DNA of 9,192 nt. Origin: Methylacidiphilum sp. Lineage in GTDB: Bacteria; Verrucomicrobiota; Verrucomicrobiia; CAIQCK01. Location: positions 1,907 to 11,098 of the forward strand of contig DYDC01000063.1 in assembly GCA_020718125.1 (NCBI GenBank), read 5' to 3'. The notes under the pieces are model-generated. The model saw nothing but the letters and a program-made list of their open reading frames with translations. It was not told where the DNA came from and did no database searches. A program made the translations under genes and the position numbers. Shown here in pieces: positions 1 to 9,047 of this stretch. Positions within the stretch are counted from its first letter, which is position 1. Every line of letters begins with the position of its first letter.

Positions 1-10
1 CAATTGCCGT

Positions 11-38
11 TTGCCATGCCGCGCGACGCGGCTAGGCT
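11..38 (+). promoter_or_regulatory. Weak candidate sigma-70 promoter for metY-metXW
   Basis: TTGCCA (11-16) differs from the -35 consensus at one base. TAGGCT (33-38) lies 16 nt downstream and matches only three bases of the -10 consensus. If used, transcription would start near 45, leaving a leader of about 30 nt. The boxes overlap the terminator-like hairpin at 13-42, so the two readings compete: either this is a promoter, or the hairpin lies inside a transcript that starts further upstream. Confidence 0.2.
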
Positions 39-42
39 TTTT
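13..42 (+). terminator. Intrinsic-terminator-like hairpin before metY (terminator or attenuator)
   Basis: Seen directly: the perfect 6-bp stem GCCGCG (18-23) / CGCGGC (27-32) has a CGA loop. It is extended across a 2x2 internal mismatch by GCC (13-15) / GGC (35-37), and five Ts follow at once (38-42). This is the classic layout of a Rho-independent terminator reading on the + strand. It ends 32 nt before the metY ATG. It could terminate an upstream gene outside the window, or it could be a leader attenuator or riboswitch expression platform for metY. The region that would hold an aptamer is outside the window, so the two cannot be separated here. Confidence 0.6.
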
Positions 43-50
43 GAAACTGA

Positions 51-1376
<1,326 letters not shown>

Positions 1377-1382
1377 CCGGCC

Positions 1383-3203
1383 ATGACGAAGCCACAGGAT
1401 GTTTTTGACAGCAGCGACAGCGTGCGCACGGCGCGGCCGTTGCGCCACGCGCAGACGGTGGAGTTTGCCGGGCCGATCAAGCTGGAACTCGGCGGCAAAC
1501 TGCCGTCCGTGACGGTGGCGTATGAGACCTACGGACGCCTGAGCGAGCACCGCGACAACGCCATCCTCGTCTGCCACGCGCTGAGCGGCGATTCGCATGT
1601 GGCGCGTCACGGTGCGGCGGACGATCCCGGCTGGTGGGACACGGTCGTCGGGCCGGGCAAAGCGATTGATACCGACAAATACTTCATCGTCTGCCCCAAC
1701 ATGCTGGGCGGCTGCCGCGGCACGACCGGCCCAAACTCAATCAACCCCGCCACGGGCAAGCCCCACGGCGCGGATTTCCCGAACGTCACCACGACCGACA
1801 TCGTGGACATGCAGCGTCGGCTGGCGGACCATCTCGGCATCGGGCAGTGGCTCGCCGTCGCCGGCGGCTCGATGGGCGGGCATCAATCGTTGACGTGGGC
1901 GACGCGTTACCCGGCGCGCGTGCGTGGCGCGATCCCGCTGGCGACCTCGCCGCGGTTGACGTCGCAGGCGCTGGCGTTCGACGTGGTCGGGCGCAACGCC
2001 ATTTTCCGCGACCCGCACTATCATGGCGGACAGTATTACGACAAGGCGAGCGCTCCACACGTCGGCCTGGCGCTGGCGCGGATGCTGGGCCACATCACCT
2101 ACCTTTCGCCTCAAGCGATGCAGGAGAAGTTCGCCGCCACGAAACTTCGTCCGCGCGACGTGGCCACGGAGTTCGAGAAGAAGTTCTCGGTCGGCTCCTA
2201 CCTCGCCTACCAGGGCGACAAGTTCGTGGAGCGGTTCGACGCGAACAGCTACATCACGCTCTCGATGGCGATGGACCTCTTCGACCTCGGCGCGACGCCG
2301 GGCGAGCTGGCAGACCGGCTCGCCAAGAGCCAGTGCCGGTGGCTGATCATCAGTTTCACGAGCGACTGGCTGTTCCCGGCTGAGCACGCCCGCGAGATCG
2401 CGGACGCGCTCATCGCGCTGGGCCGGCCGGTGAGCTACTGCAACGTCCGCAGCGATTGCGGCCACGACGCTTTTCTGCTGGAGGACGAACTGCCGATCTA
2501 CGGCGGCATGATCAGCGGCTTCCTGGCGAACCTGCGCGGCGAAAGCCCGACCGCGCACGTGCCCGCCGAACTGGACGGGCTGGACCGTTACCGCCCGCAG
2601 AGCATCTTCAGCACGCGCCGGCTCGACCATGACCGCATCGTGGAACTGGTCCCGCCGCAGGCGAGCGTGCTGGACATCGGCTGCGGCGGCGGGCCGGTGT
2701 TGAGCCGGCTGCGGCAGACGGGCCACACGCGGCTGATGGGTTTGGAACTGGACGAGCAAGCCTTGCTGGCGTGCGTGCGGCGCGGGCTGGACGTGGTGCA
2801 GGTGGACGTGAACAAGGGGCTGCGAATTTTCGCGGACGGCCAGTTCGACGTGGTGGTGCTCTCGCTGACGTTGCAGAGCATCCGCAACGTCGAGCGCGTC
2901 ATTGCTGACATGCTGCGCGTGGGCCGCAAAGCCATCGTCAGCTTCCCCAACTTCGGCTATCACAAACTCCGCGCGACGCTGGCCAACGAGGGCCGCGTGC
3001 CGGAGCCGTTCAACTGGATGGGCTTCCGCTGGTATAACACGCCGGCGATCCGGTTCCTGACCATCGCGGACTTCGAGGAGTTCTGCCGCGAGCGGAACTT
3101 CACGGTGCATCAGCGCGTGGCGTTGAACACCGAGGAAGGCCGCGAGGTCGCCGGTGACGCGAACCTGAACGCCGACATGGCGATCTTCGTGCTCAGCCTG
3201 TAG
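1383..3203 (+). CDS. metXW: MetX-MetW fusion: homoserine O-acyltransferase with C-terminal MetW SAM-binding domain
   Basis: This 606-residue protein joins two methionine-pathway proteins in one uninterrupted frame. Residues 1 to about 385 are MetX, an alpha/beta-hydrolase-fold acyltransferase that activates homoserine with an acyl-CoA. Visible features are CHALSGDSHV (64-73), GGCRGTTGPNS (109-119), the nucleophile elbow GGSMGG with Ser163, Asp328 in TSDWLFP and His361 in CGHDAF, giving a complete Ser-Asp-His triad. A linker of about 20 residues follows. From about 407 to 606 is MetW: SAM motif VLDIGCGGG (429-437), acidic Glu455 after beta-2, then DVVVLSLTLQSIRN (489-502), IVSFPNFGYHK (518-528) and WYNTPAIRFLTI (550-561), all MetW hallmarks. 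MetX alone is usually about 370-390 residues and MetW about 195, normally from adjacent genes. The MetY partner suggests acetyl-CoA as donor, but some MetX proteins that occur with MetW use succinyl-CoA, so donor choice is unproven. MetW's own activity is poorly defined. Confidence 0.93.
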   Translation: MTKPQDVFDSSDSVRTARPLRHAQTVEFAGPIKLELGGKLPSVTVAYETYGRLSEHRDNAILVCHALSGDSHVARHGAADDPGWWDTVVGPGKAIDTDKYFIVCPNMLGGCRGTTGPNSINPATGKPHGADFPNVTTTDIVDMQRRLADHLGIGQWLAVAGGSMGGHQSLTWATRYPARVRGAIPLATSPRLTSQALAFDVVGRNAIFRDPHYHGGQYYDKASAPHVGLALARMLGHITYLSPQAMQEKFAATKLRPRDVATEFEKKFSVGSYLAYQGDKFVERFDANSYITLSMAMDLFDLGATPGELADRLAKSQCRWLIISFTSDWLFPAEHAREIADALIALGRPVSYCNVRSDCGHDAFLLEDELPIYGGMISGFLANLRGESPTAHVPAELDGLDRYRPQSIFSTRRLDHDRIVELVPPQASVLDIGCGGGPVLSRLRQTGHTRLMGLELDEQALLACVRRGLDVVQVDVNKGLRIFADGQFDVVVLSLTLQSIRNVERVIADMLRVGRKAIVSFPNFGYHKLRATLANEGRVPEPFNWMGFRWYNTPAIRFLTIADFEEFCRERNFTVHQRVALNTEEGREVAGDANLNADMAIFVLSL

Positions 3204-3219
3204 CGGAAGCCGCGAGGCT

Positions 3220-3241
3220 CACGGTTGCGAGACTCCCCGTG
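3220..3241. repeat. Short inverted repeat in the convergent junction
   Basis: CACGG (3220-3224) pairs with CCGTG (3237-3241) across a 12-nt loop. It lies just after the metXW stop and before the stronger 3247-3268 hairpin. A further small GCGG-AAG-CCGC hairpin (3203-3213) starts within the metXW stop codon. No T-run follows either one. They may help end + strand transcription or belong to a repeated palindromic element, but each is weak alone. Confidence 0.3.
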
Positions 3242-3246
3242 GCAGG

Positions 3247-3268
3247 GCGGAACGGTCGCGCGTTCCGC
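3247..3268. terminator. Candidate bidirectional hairpin between convergent genes
   Basis: GCGGAACG (3247-3254) and CGTTCCGC (3261-3268) form a perfect 8-bp inverted repeat with a 6-nt loop (GTCGCG). It sits between the ends of metXW and the membrane-protein gene and overlaps the last base of the latter's stop codon. The position suits a shared bidirectional terminator. No T-run follows on either strand, so it is not a canonical intrinsic terminator. A dispersed REP-like palindrome is an alternative reading. Confidence 0.4.
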
Positions 3269-5409
3269 TACTGTGACTGTCCCCGCCGGGCTGGAGACGG
3301 CTCGTCCATCCAGCGTTTGCGGTCGGCGACCAGCACCATGTTCACACCTTCGAGGCGCGTGCCCTCCTTGAGCGGGAAGTCCTTCGGGAAGTTCAGGAAC
3401 CGGATGATGGGCGACCACGAGGCCCATTCGCCGAGCATGATCTCGGAGAGGAAGCGGCGGTTGAGTGTGATGGGCGTGAGCATGAAAACGGAGACGTGCT
3501 GGTAGAGGTCGTTGATCTTGTAAAACTCCTCGGGCGTGTCCGGGATCCAGAAGCAGCGGCGGTCGGCATACCACGCCACGGCCCACGGCTGGTCGCACAT
3601 CATGAACTCCGCGGGCGCCACGTAGAAGTGGCCCGGAGGGGCGAGTTGATTGCCGGCCATCACCTGTTTCTCGTCGAGCCGTGGCGCGAGCTTCGGCGGG
3701 TAGTAAGGCGGATAGGCATACTTATCGGGAGGTGACCCGCTCCGGCGCATCATCACCGGCACGGCCGCGAGGACGACGAACAGGGCGACCACCAGCGTCC
3801 GCCAGAGGGCGGCGGTCAGTTGCATCCGTTCCACCAGGACGAAGAACATCGCGGCGCCATACATCGTGACCATCGGCGCCAGCAGCACCAACAGGTTGCC
3901 CGCTTGGACCAGCGAGTTGTCCGGACGCGCGTCCATGCCAACCACGCACGTCACCCCGAAAAGCACCAGGCCGACACCGAGCATGGCCCATTTGAAGCGG
4001 TTCACCTGCACGCGGCGGAACTTGTAGAGCAGCGCGGTCACGCACAGAGCCGTGGCCAGCGCCGAGCCGAATGTCCACGAGCTGTCCGAGCACAGCGTCA
4101 GCGCGTTGCCGGCCGCCTTGCTCCAGATATGGTTCATGCGTGTATAGCCCAGGTTTGGCAGCAACTGCCGCTCCAGCGTGTCGCCGCGCAGCGCGCCGGT
4201 CTGCAACTGGTAACTGTATTGCGCCGTGCCCAGGAGGTTGCTGTTGACCCACACGTTGCGCGCCAGCCAGGGAGAGACCACCGCCAGAAACACCACGATC
4301 ATCCCCAACGCCATCCAGCGGCCCCGCGCCCAGCCCCACATCCGCCAGCCGAGGAAACACACGGGCAATATCAGCCAGCCAGCGCCGTATCGCGTGAGGA
4401 ACGCCAGCCCCACGAAGAGCGCCGCCATCAACCCCAGCAGCACCGCCACCACCGGCCGCCGTTCCTGCAACCGCAGATCCTGCGCCACCACCAGGCACAA
4501 CCACATGAACCCGACCCACAGCATCACCAGCATCACATTCAACCCCGAAATCGCATACTGGCAGACCGTGTCCGACAGCACGAACAAGCATGCCGCCATC
4601 ACTCCCACCTTGCTGTCGAACAACCGCCGCGCGATCAGATACGTCACCCACGCGTTGGCCAGCATCAGCGGCATTCCCAACCCATACACAATCCACCTGT
4701 CCGGCCCGAAAATCGTGAACGCCTCCACCGGCTCGACTTCAAACGTCGTCTTCGGCGCCCATGCCAACCCGAAGAACATCAGGCAAATCACCGCAGCGGC
4801 CATGTGCCAGCTCACTTCGCCCCGTTTCAATTGCAGCCGCCACGCCCGCATGGAAACCCGCGCGAGACACGCCGCCACAAGCACGATCCACACTGCCGGC
4901 CACCAACTCCACGACACGAGCCACTGGGCCGCTTTCCCGTCCGTCCATTCCTTGCCCGGCTTTTCCGGCGGCGCATCGGGCGCCTTCATGTCGCCCTTCT
5001 GCACCAGATACAGGAAACCGCCCACGAGCGCCGGATACAGGGGCGGGTTCGCCAGGTCCGGATGGTTCTTCAACATCGGGTCGCGCCACCGGCTGCACTC
5101 GTTCAGCCGCCAGATGCTCATCGGCCGTATGAACCGCGTCGTGTAGCCCTCGCCCCGCGCCAGGTTCCGCCCCAACTGCGCCTGATCCATCGCCTCGCGC
5201 TGGTTCAGCCCGCGGAACTGGCCCGCGCCCAGGTTGAACCCCAACACGGTGACGCTGCCCCCGTAGAACAACAACAGCGCGCCCGCCAGCATCGTCAACA
5301 ACAACGCCCGCAGCGCGCGCTGGCCGACGCCCAGGTCGAAAAAGTGGACCGCGTCCTGAATCGTCACCGATCGCGGCGGCGGGGATGCTGGTTCTTGGGG
5401 AATGCTCAC
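3268..5409 (-). CDS. Multi-pass membrane protein, GT-C/family 39-like glycosyltransferase (putative)
   Basis: This 713-residue integral membrane protein has roughly 12-13 hydrophobic segments, including about 33-58, 168-190, 203-217, 240-261, 268-285, 290-310, 320-357 (two), 366-385, 446-463, 474-491, 504-527 and 535-553. A hydrophilic C-terminal part spans about 555-713. After the first segment comes EAMDQAQLGRNLARGEGY (72-89), with acidic Glu72 and Asp75, then NPPLYPALVGG (121-131). This matches the arrangement in GT-C enzymes, where the first extracytoplasmic loop holds the catalytic acid and a Pro-rich motif follows, so transfer of a sugar from a polyprenyl-phosphate donor is the likely role. 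The tail segment WAVAWYADRRCFWIP (609-623) also recalls such proteins. Donor and acceptor are unknown. The start is GTG (5409-5407), sharing GTGA with the regulator gene's TGA stop, so translation is probably coupled. It is the last gene of the four-gene operon. Membrane location is firm; the enzyme class is inferred. Confidence 0.8.
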   Translation of the reverse strand: MSIPQEPASPPPRSVTIQDAVHFFDLGVGQRALRALLLTMLAGALLLFYGGSVTVLGFNLGAGQFRGLNQREAMDQAQLGRNLARGEGYTTRFIRPMSIWRLNECSRWRDPMLKNHPDLANPPLYPALVGGFLYLVQKGDMKAPDAPPEKPGKEWTDGKAAQWLVSWSWWPAVWIVLVAACLARVSMRAWRLQLKRGEVSWHMAAAVICLMFFGLAWAPKTTFEVEPVEAFTIFGPDRWIVYGLGMPLMLANAWVTYLIARRLFDSKVGVMAACLFVLSDTVCQYAISGLNVMLVMLWVGFMWLCLVVAQDLRLQERRPVVAVLLGLMAALFVGLAFLTRYGAGWLILPVCFLGWRMWGWARGRWMALGMIVVFLAVVSPWLARNVWVNSNLLGTAQYSYQLQTGALRGDTLERQLLPNLGYTRMNHIWSKAAGNALTLCSDSSWTFGSALATALCVTALLYKFRRVQVNRFKWAMLGVGLVLFGVTCVVGMDARPDNSLVQAGNLLVLLAPMVTMYGAAMFFVLVERMQLTAALWRTLVVALFVVLAAVPVMMRRSGSPPDKYAYPPYYPPKLAPRLDEKQVMAGNQLAPPGHFYVAPAEFMMCDQPWAVAWYADRRCFWIPDTPEEFYKINDLYQHVSVFMLTPITLNRRFLSEIMLGEWASWSPIIRFLNFPKDFPLKEGTRLEGVNMVLVADRKRWMDEPSPARRGQSQ

Positions 5410-6803
5410 AGGTCTTCGAGGTTGAATTCGTGGATTTTGCGGTGCAGCGTGCGGCGGCTCACACCGAGCCGCTTGGCCGCTTCAGTGCGGTTGCCCTCAC
5501 AGGCTTTCAACGCGTTGATAAACATCTGACGCTCGACTTCGCGCAACGGCAGCACGCCCTTCGCGATCTGCTCCGGCGGGAGCGTTCCCTGCTCCCGCGC
5601 GGCCTCCGTTCCCGCGCGAATCGCCGGCGGCAGGTCCTGCAACGTGATCTTGTCGCCGCGCGCCAGCACCACCGCGCGCTCAATGGCCGTCCGCAGCTCG
5701 CGGACGTTGCCAGGCCATTTGTAGAACAGCAGCGCGTTCATCGCCTCCGGCGTGATCTCGGTGATGGCCTTGTTATTCTCGCGGGCAAACTCCGTCAGGA
5801 ACGACCGCGCCAGCAACACCACGTCGTCGCTCCGGTCGCGCAGCGGCGGCATCGTCACCGTCACCACCTGCAAGCGGTAGAACAAGTCGTCACGGAACTT
5901 CCCGGCCTTCACCAGTTCGCCGAGGTTCTTGTTCGTCGCAGCCACCAGCCGCACGTCCACGCTCAGCGTCTTGCTGCCCCCCACACGCTCGAACTGCCGC
6001 TCGCCAAGCACACGCAAAATCTTCACCTGCACCGACGGGTCTATCTCGCCAATCTCATCCAAAAATATCGTGCCGCCGTCGGCCTCCTCGAACCGCCCGA
6101 TCCGCCGCTCCAGCGCGCCGGTGAACGCGCCCTTCTCGTGGCCGAACAGCTCGCTCTCCAGCAGGTTCAGCGACAGCGCCGCGCAGTGGACCGCGACGAA
6201 ACGGCTGCCGCAGCGCGGGCTGAGATGGTGGACCGCGTGCGCCACCAACTCCTTGCCGGTGCCGCTCTCGCCCTGGATGAGCACTGTCGCGCGTGTCTGG
6301 GCGACCTGCCGCACGGTGTCGAGCACCTCGACCATCGCGGGCGACTGGCCGATGATGTTCTCGAACCCGAACCGCTTGTCGAGCTGCTGGCGGAGCGCGA
6401 CGTTCTCGTTCTCCAGCCGGCGGCTCTTCAGCGCGCGGGCCAGCACCAATTCCAGCCGATCGAGATCCACCGGCTTGGTCAGGTAATCGTAAGCGCCGCG
6501 TCGCATCGCCTCCACCGCGTTCTCGACCGTCCCGTAGGCCGTCACCATGATGCACAGCGGCGGCCGTGGCAGCGCCTGCGCACGCTGGATCAACTGTAAC
6601 CCATCCATGCCCGGCATCCGCAGGTCGGCCAGCACGATGTCGAAAGTCTCGGTCTCCAGCAGCCGCATCGCCGTCGTCCCGTCCTCGGCCGGCGTGACGG
6701 CGTAGTCGCCCTCCAGCGCGCGGCGCAGGCCCTCGCGCGTGTGGCGCTCGTCGTCCACGACCAGCACGGCGGGCTTTGTCGGTTTGGCGTCGGTCTCGCT
6801 CAT
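5406..6803 (-). CDS. Sigma-54-dependent response regulator, NtrC family
   Basis: This 465-residue regulator activates transcription by sigma-54 RNA polymerase when phosphorylated. The receiver domain (about 12-125) has the acidic pair Asp17/Asp18, phospho-acceptor Asp60 in VLADLRMPGMDG, Thr88 and Lys110. The AAA+ domain (about 148-380) has Walker A GESGTGKE (178-185), the sigma-54 contact loop GAFTGA (225-230) intact, Walker B GGTIFLDEIGE (243-253), and the downstream FRDDLFYRL and WPGNVREL motifs. The Fis-type helix-turn-helix (about 436-459) reads GNRTEAAKRLGVSRRTLHRK. Length is usual for the family. The open frame runs upstream to 6935, but those extra codons lie inside the kinase gene and resemble no receiver. 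The ATG at 6803 gives a normal N-terminus and lies 1 nt after the kinase stop. Its partner is the adjacent kinase. Target promoters cannot be read from this window. Confidence 0.95.
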   Translation of the reverse strand: MSETDAKPTKPAVLVVDDERHTREGLRRALEGDYAVTPAEDGTTAMRLLETETFDIVLADLRMPGMDGLQLIQRAQALPRPPLCIMVTAYGTVENAVEAMRRGAYDYLTKPVDLDRLELVLARALKSRRLENENVALRQQLDKRFGFENIIGQSPAMVEVLDTVRQVAQTRATVLIQGESGTGKELVAHAVHHLSPRCGSRFVAVHCAALSLNLLESELFGHEKGAFTGALERRIGRFEEADGGTIFLDEIGEIDPSVQVKILRVLGERQFERVGGSKTLSVDVRLVAATNKNLGELVKAGKFRDDLFYRLQVVTVTMPPLRDRSDDVVLLARSFLTEFARENNKAITEITPEAMNALLFYKWPGNVRELRTAIERAVVLARGDKITLQDLPPAIRAGTEAAREQGTLPPEQIAKGVLPLREVERQMFINALKACEGNRTEAAKRLGVSRRTLHRKIHEFNLEDL

Positions 6804-6804
6804 G

Positions 6805-7983
6805 TCAGTTGCGCGCGGCCATCTCCAGTTGTCGCGAGGCGGGACGGCCGGATTCGAGCAACCGCACCCGCTTCTCGCGGATCGGGAGCCGGACACGGAA
6901 GACCGTCCCCTTCCCCGCCGCGCTGTCCACGTCAATCGCCCCGCCGTGCTCCTGCACGATGCGGCGGACCACCATCAAGCCCAGCCCGGACCCGTCCGGC
7001 TTGCTGCTGCGATAGGGATCGAAGATGCGCCCGATCTGCTCCGGCGGGATGCCCGCGCCCGTGTCGGCGACGCTGATGACGACGTGGCCCGCCGCCGACT
7101 CCGTGGCGACGGTTAGCTTGCCGCCGGCGGGCATCGCTTCGAGCGCGTTCTTGATCAGATTGAAGAACACCTGCTTCATCCGGTCGTGGTCGAGCCAGAC
7201 GCGCGGCAGGCCACGCGCGAGGTCGGCCTCCACCGTGACGCTGGCGTTGGCCAGTTCGCCGCTCATGAATTCCAAAGTCTCTTCGACCACGGCATTGACC
7301 GGCTGCAGTTCCAGATGCACCGGCGTCGGGCGGACCGCCTCCAAAAACTGCGTGATGATCTTGTCGAGCCGCGCCACCTCGGCCTTGGCGACGCGGAGCG
7401 ATTCCAGCATCGAAGCGCGCCGGTCCTCCGGCATCCGGCGCAGCTCGCGGTCGAGCAGTTGCAGGTGGATGTGGAGCGAGTTGAGCGGGTTGCCGATCTC
7501 GTGCGCCACGCCCGCCGCGAGCAGCGTCATCGCCTCGGCGCGTTTGCTCTCGATCGTCTCGGCGGCCTGTTTGCGCGACTCGGTCACGTCGCGCAGGATG
7601 AGCGCCGCCCCGCCAGCCTCGCCGCCGCCCAACGGCACGGCGTAGAGGTGCAGATAGCGTTGCCGGGGATAAAACACCTCCAGCTCGCGGCTGAACACGC
7701 GCGGCCGGCCGCCGCCGATGTCCCACTTCAAGCCGGGCAGATAGCGCCCCAGCGGCAGGCCCAGCGCCGTGTCGCGCGGCACGCCGAGCAGTTCCGTGGC
7801 GGCCTCGTTGAGATAGCTGATGCGGCCCTCGTCGTTGGTGACGATGACGCCCTCCCGGAGCGAATTGAAGACCGCCTCCAGGAACCCGCGCTCGCGGGCG
7901 AGCTGGCTGAAGTAGTTCTGGACGCTCTCCGCGTCGAGCCAGTTGAGCTTGCCGAGCAGTTTCTGGTGAAACTTCTGCTTCAT
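6805..7983 (-). CDS. Soluble PAS-domain sensor histidine kinase
   Basis: This 392-residue kinase is the likely partner of the adjacent NtrC-type regulator. There is no transmembrane segment or signal peptide, so it should sense a cytoplasmic cue. A short N-terminal helical region (1-33) precedes a PAS domain (about 34-135), marked by REGVIVTNDEGRISYLNEAA (43-62). The dimerisation/phosphotransfer helix has VAHEIGNPLNSL (159-170) with His161. The ATPase domain has the N box (NLIKNALEAM, 275-284; Asn279), G1 DTGAGIP (307-313) and G2 GSGLGL (331-336). All catalytic motifs are intact. The ATG at 7983 was chosen over more upstream in-frame starts because those 24 codons lie inside corA. It sits 1 nt after the corA stop, and only a short AGG adjoins it, so translation probably depends on coupling. 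The tail after the kinase core (about 368-392) is Arg-rich and unassigned. The PAS ligand is unknown. Confidence 0.94.
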   Translation of the reverse strand: MKQKFHQKLLGKLNWLDAESVQNYFSQLARERGFLEAVFNSLREGVIVTNDEGRISYLNEAATELLGVPRDTALGLPLGRYLPGLKWDIGGGRPRVFSRELEVFYPRQRYLHLYAVPLGGGEAGGAALILRDVTESRKQAAETIESKRAEAMTLLAAGVAHEIGNPLNSLHIHLQLLDRELRRMPEDRRASMLESLRVAKAEVARLDKIITQFLEAVRPTPVHLELQPVNAVVEETLEFMSGELANASVTVEADLARGLPRVWLDHDRMKQVFFNLIKNALEAMPAGGKLTVATESAAGHVVISVADTGAGIPPEQIGRIFDPYRSSKPDGSGLGLMVVRRIVQEHGGAIDVDSAAGKGTVFRVRLPIREKRVRLLESGRPASRQLEMAARN

Positions 7984-7984
7984 C

Positions 7985-8971
7985 CTAGAACCAGTTCTTG
8001 CGTTTGAGCCACCAGAGCAGGCCCCCCGTGCCGCCCACGATGAGAAGCAGCGCAAACACGTAGCCGAGCCGCCAGTCCAGTTCCGGCATGTGCTTGAAGT
8101 TCATCCCATACACCGACGCCACCACCAGCGCCGGGATGGAGATGGCGTTCAAGATCGCGAGCACCTTCACGACCTCGTTGGTCTGGTTGGAGGAATGGCT
8201 GAGATAGACCTGCAACGTGTTCGTAAGCTGGTCGGTGTAGGCATCCGTCGAGTAGCCAATGCGGACCAGCGCGTCATGCACGTCGCGAAAATACGGCAGC
8301 AGGTGCGCGCGGATCATCTTGAACTCGCCGCGCGCCAGCCGCCCGATGACCTCCCGCTGCGGCCCGACGATCTGCCGGAACAGCGCGACCTGTTTCCGGA
8401 TCGCATGGATGTGGTTCAACGTCGCCCGCGTCGGCTGGCTGAACACCTGGTCCTGCAACGCCGCGATCTGCGCCGCCAGCGCGTCCACGGCCGGTTGATA
8501 GCTCTCCACCAGGAAATCCACGAGCGTGTGCAGCAGCCGGTCGGTCCCGCGCGGCCCGGTCTTCACGCAGCGGTCACACCCCTGCGCGATGGCCTTCATC
8601 GGCGTCTCGTGCCACGTCACCAGGAAGTTCTTCCCGATGAACGCATCCAGCTCCGGCGTCTGCACCGTTTCCTCCTCGGTCGAGTATTCCACCCCGTGCA
8701 GCACTAGGAACGTGCACGGCCGCCACGGCTCCACGTCCTCGTAAGGCTCGATCTTCGGCGTGCTGATCGCCTCGTGGCAGTCGTTGATCGCCAGCGGGTG
8801 AAAGTTGAACAGGTTTTCCCCGAAGATGTTGTGCGCCTCTTCCTCCGTGGCGCTCTCCATGTCCACCCAGATCAACTTGTGGTTCTCGGCCAAATAAGTC
8901 CGCAACTGGTCCAGCGAGGCGTCGCGCCCGATGAACTTGCCCTGGTCGTCGAAAATCAGACTGTGAATCAT
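7985..8971 (-). CDS. corA: CorA family magnesium/cobalt transport protein
   Basis: This 328-residue inner-membrane divalent-cation channel is probably a homopentamer that takes up Mg2+ and possibly Co2+ or Ni2+. The cytoplasmic N-terminal domain spans about 1-265, with a long helical part from about 155. TM1 (about 268-288) ends in the signature YGMNF (288-292), where GMN forms the selectivity filter. The MPEL loop (295-298) and TM2 (about 302-321) follow, and the C-terminus KRKNWF is basic as usual for CorA. Length is normal. The ATG at 8971 gives a typical CorA N-terminus. No Shine-Dalgarno sequence is visible. It is the first gene of the - strand operon and its TAG stop is 1 nt from the kinase start. 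That linkage to a two-component system is unusual for corA and hints at, but does not prove, a shared cue. Confidence 0.95.
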   Translation of the reverse strand: MIHSLIFDDQGKFIGRDASLDQLRTYLAENHKLIWVDMESATEEEAHNIFGENLFNFHPLAINDCHEAISTPKIEPYEDVEPWRPCTFLVLHGVEYSTEEETVQTPELDAFIGKNFLVTWHETPMKAIAQGCDRCVKTGPRGTDRLLHTLVDFLVESYQPAVDALAAQIAALQDQVFSQPTRATLNHIHAIRKQVALFRQIVGPQREVIGRLARGEFKMIRAHLLPYFRDVHDALVRIGYSTDAYTDQLTNTLQVYLSHSSNQTNEVVKVLAILNAISIPALVVASVYGMNFKHMPELDWRLGYVFALLLIVGGTGGLLWWLKRKNWF

Positions 8972-9036
8972 TGCAACAACTCGTCACAGCACCCCACGCC
9001 CATCGTTGCCCATCCGCTGTGCGGCAAACCTGCACA

Positions 9037-9047
9037 CAATCGGATTG
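9037..9047. promoter_or_regulatory. Short palindrome in the corA leader
   Basis: CAATC (9037-9041) and GATTG (9043-9047) form a perfect 5-bp inverted repeat around a single G, 66 nt upstream of the corA start. It could be an operator half-site pair or chance. GTGC (9019-9022) and GCAC (9032-9035, again at 9047-9050) nearby could form alternative short stems in a leader RNA. I see no recognisable magnesium riboswitch. Confidence 0.25.

Noticed and set aside
1737..3110. 457-codon open frame on the - strand opposite metXW
   Set aside because: The composition is biased (Arg, Ala, His, Gln) and no motifs are visible. The + strand frame carries complete MetX and MetW motifs.
3820..5529. 569-codon open frame on the + strand opposite the membrane protein
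   Set aside because: It is dominated by His, Gln, Arg and Pro, as expected from the complement of a GC-rich hydrophobic gene. It also spans the end of the next gene.
5385..6599. 404-codon open frame on the + strand opposite the response regulator
   Set aside because: It is a shadow frame rich in Arg, Leu, Gln and His, while the - strand holds intact receiver and AAA+ motifs.
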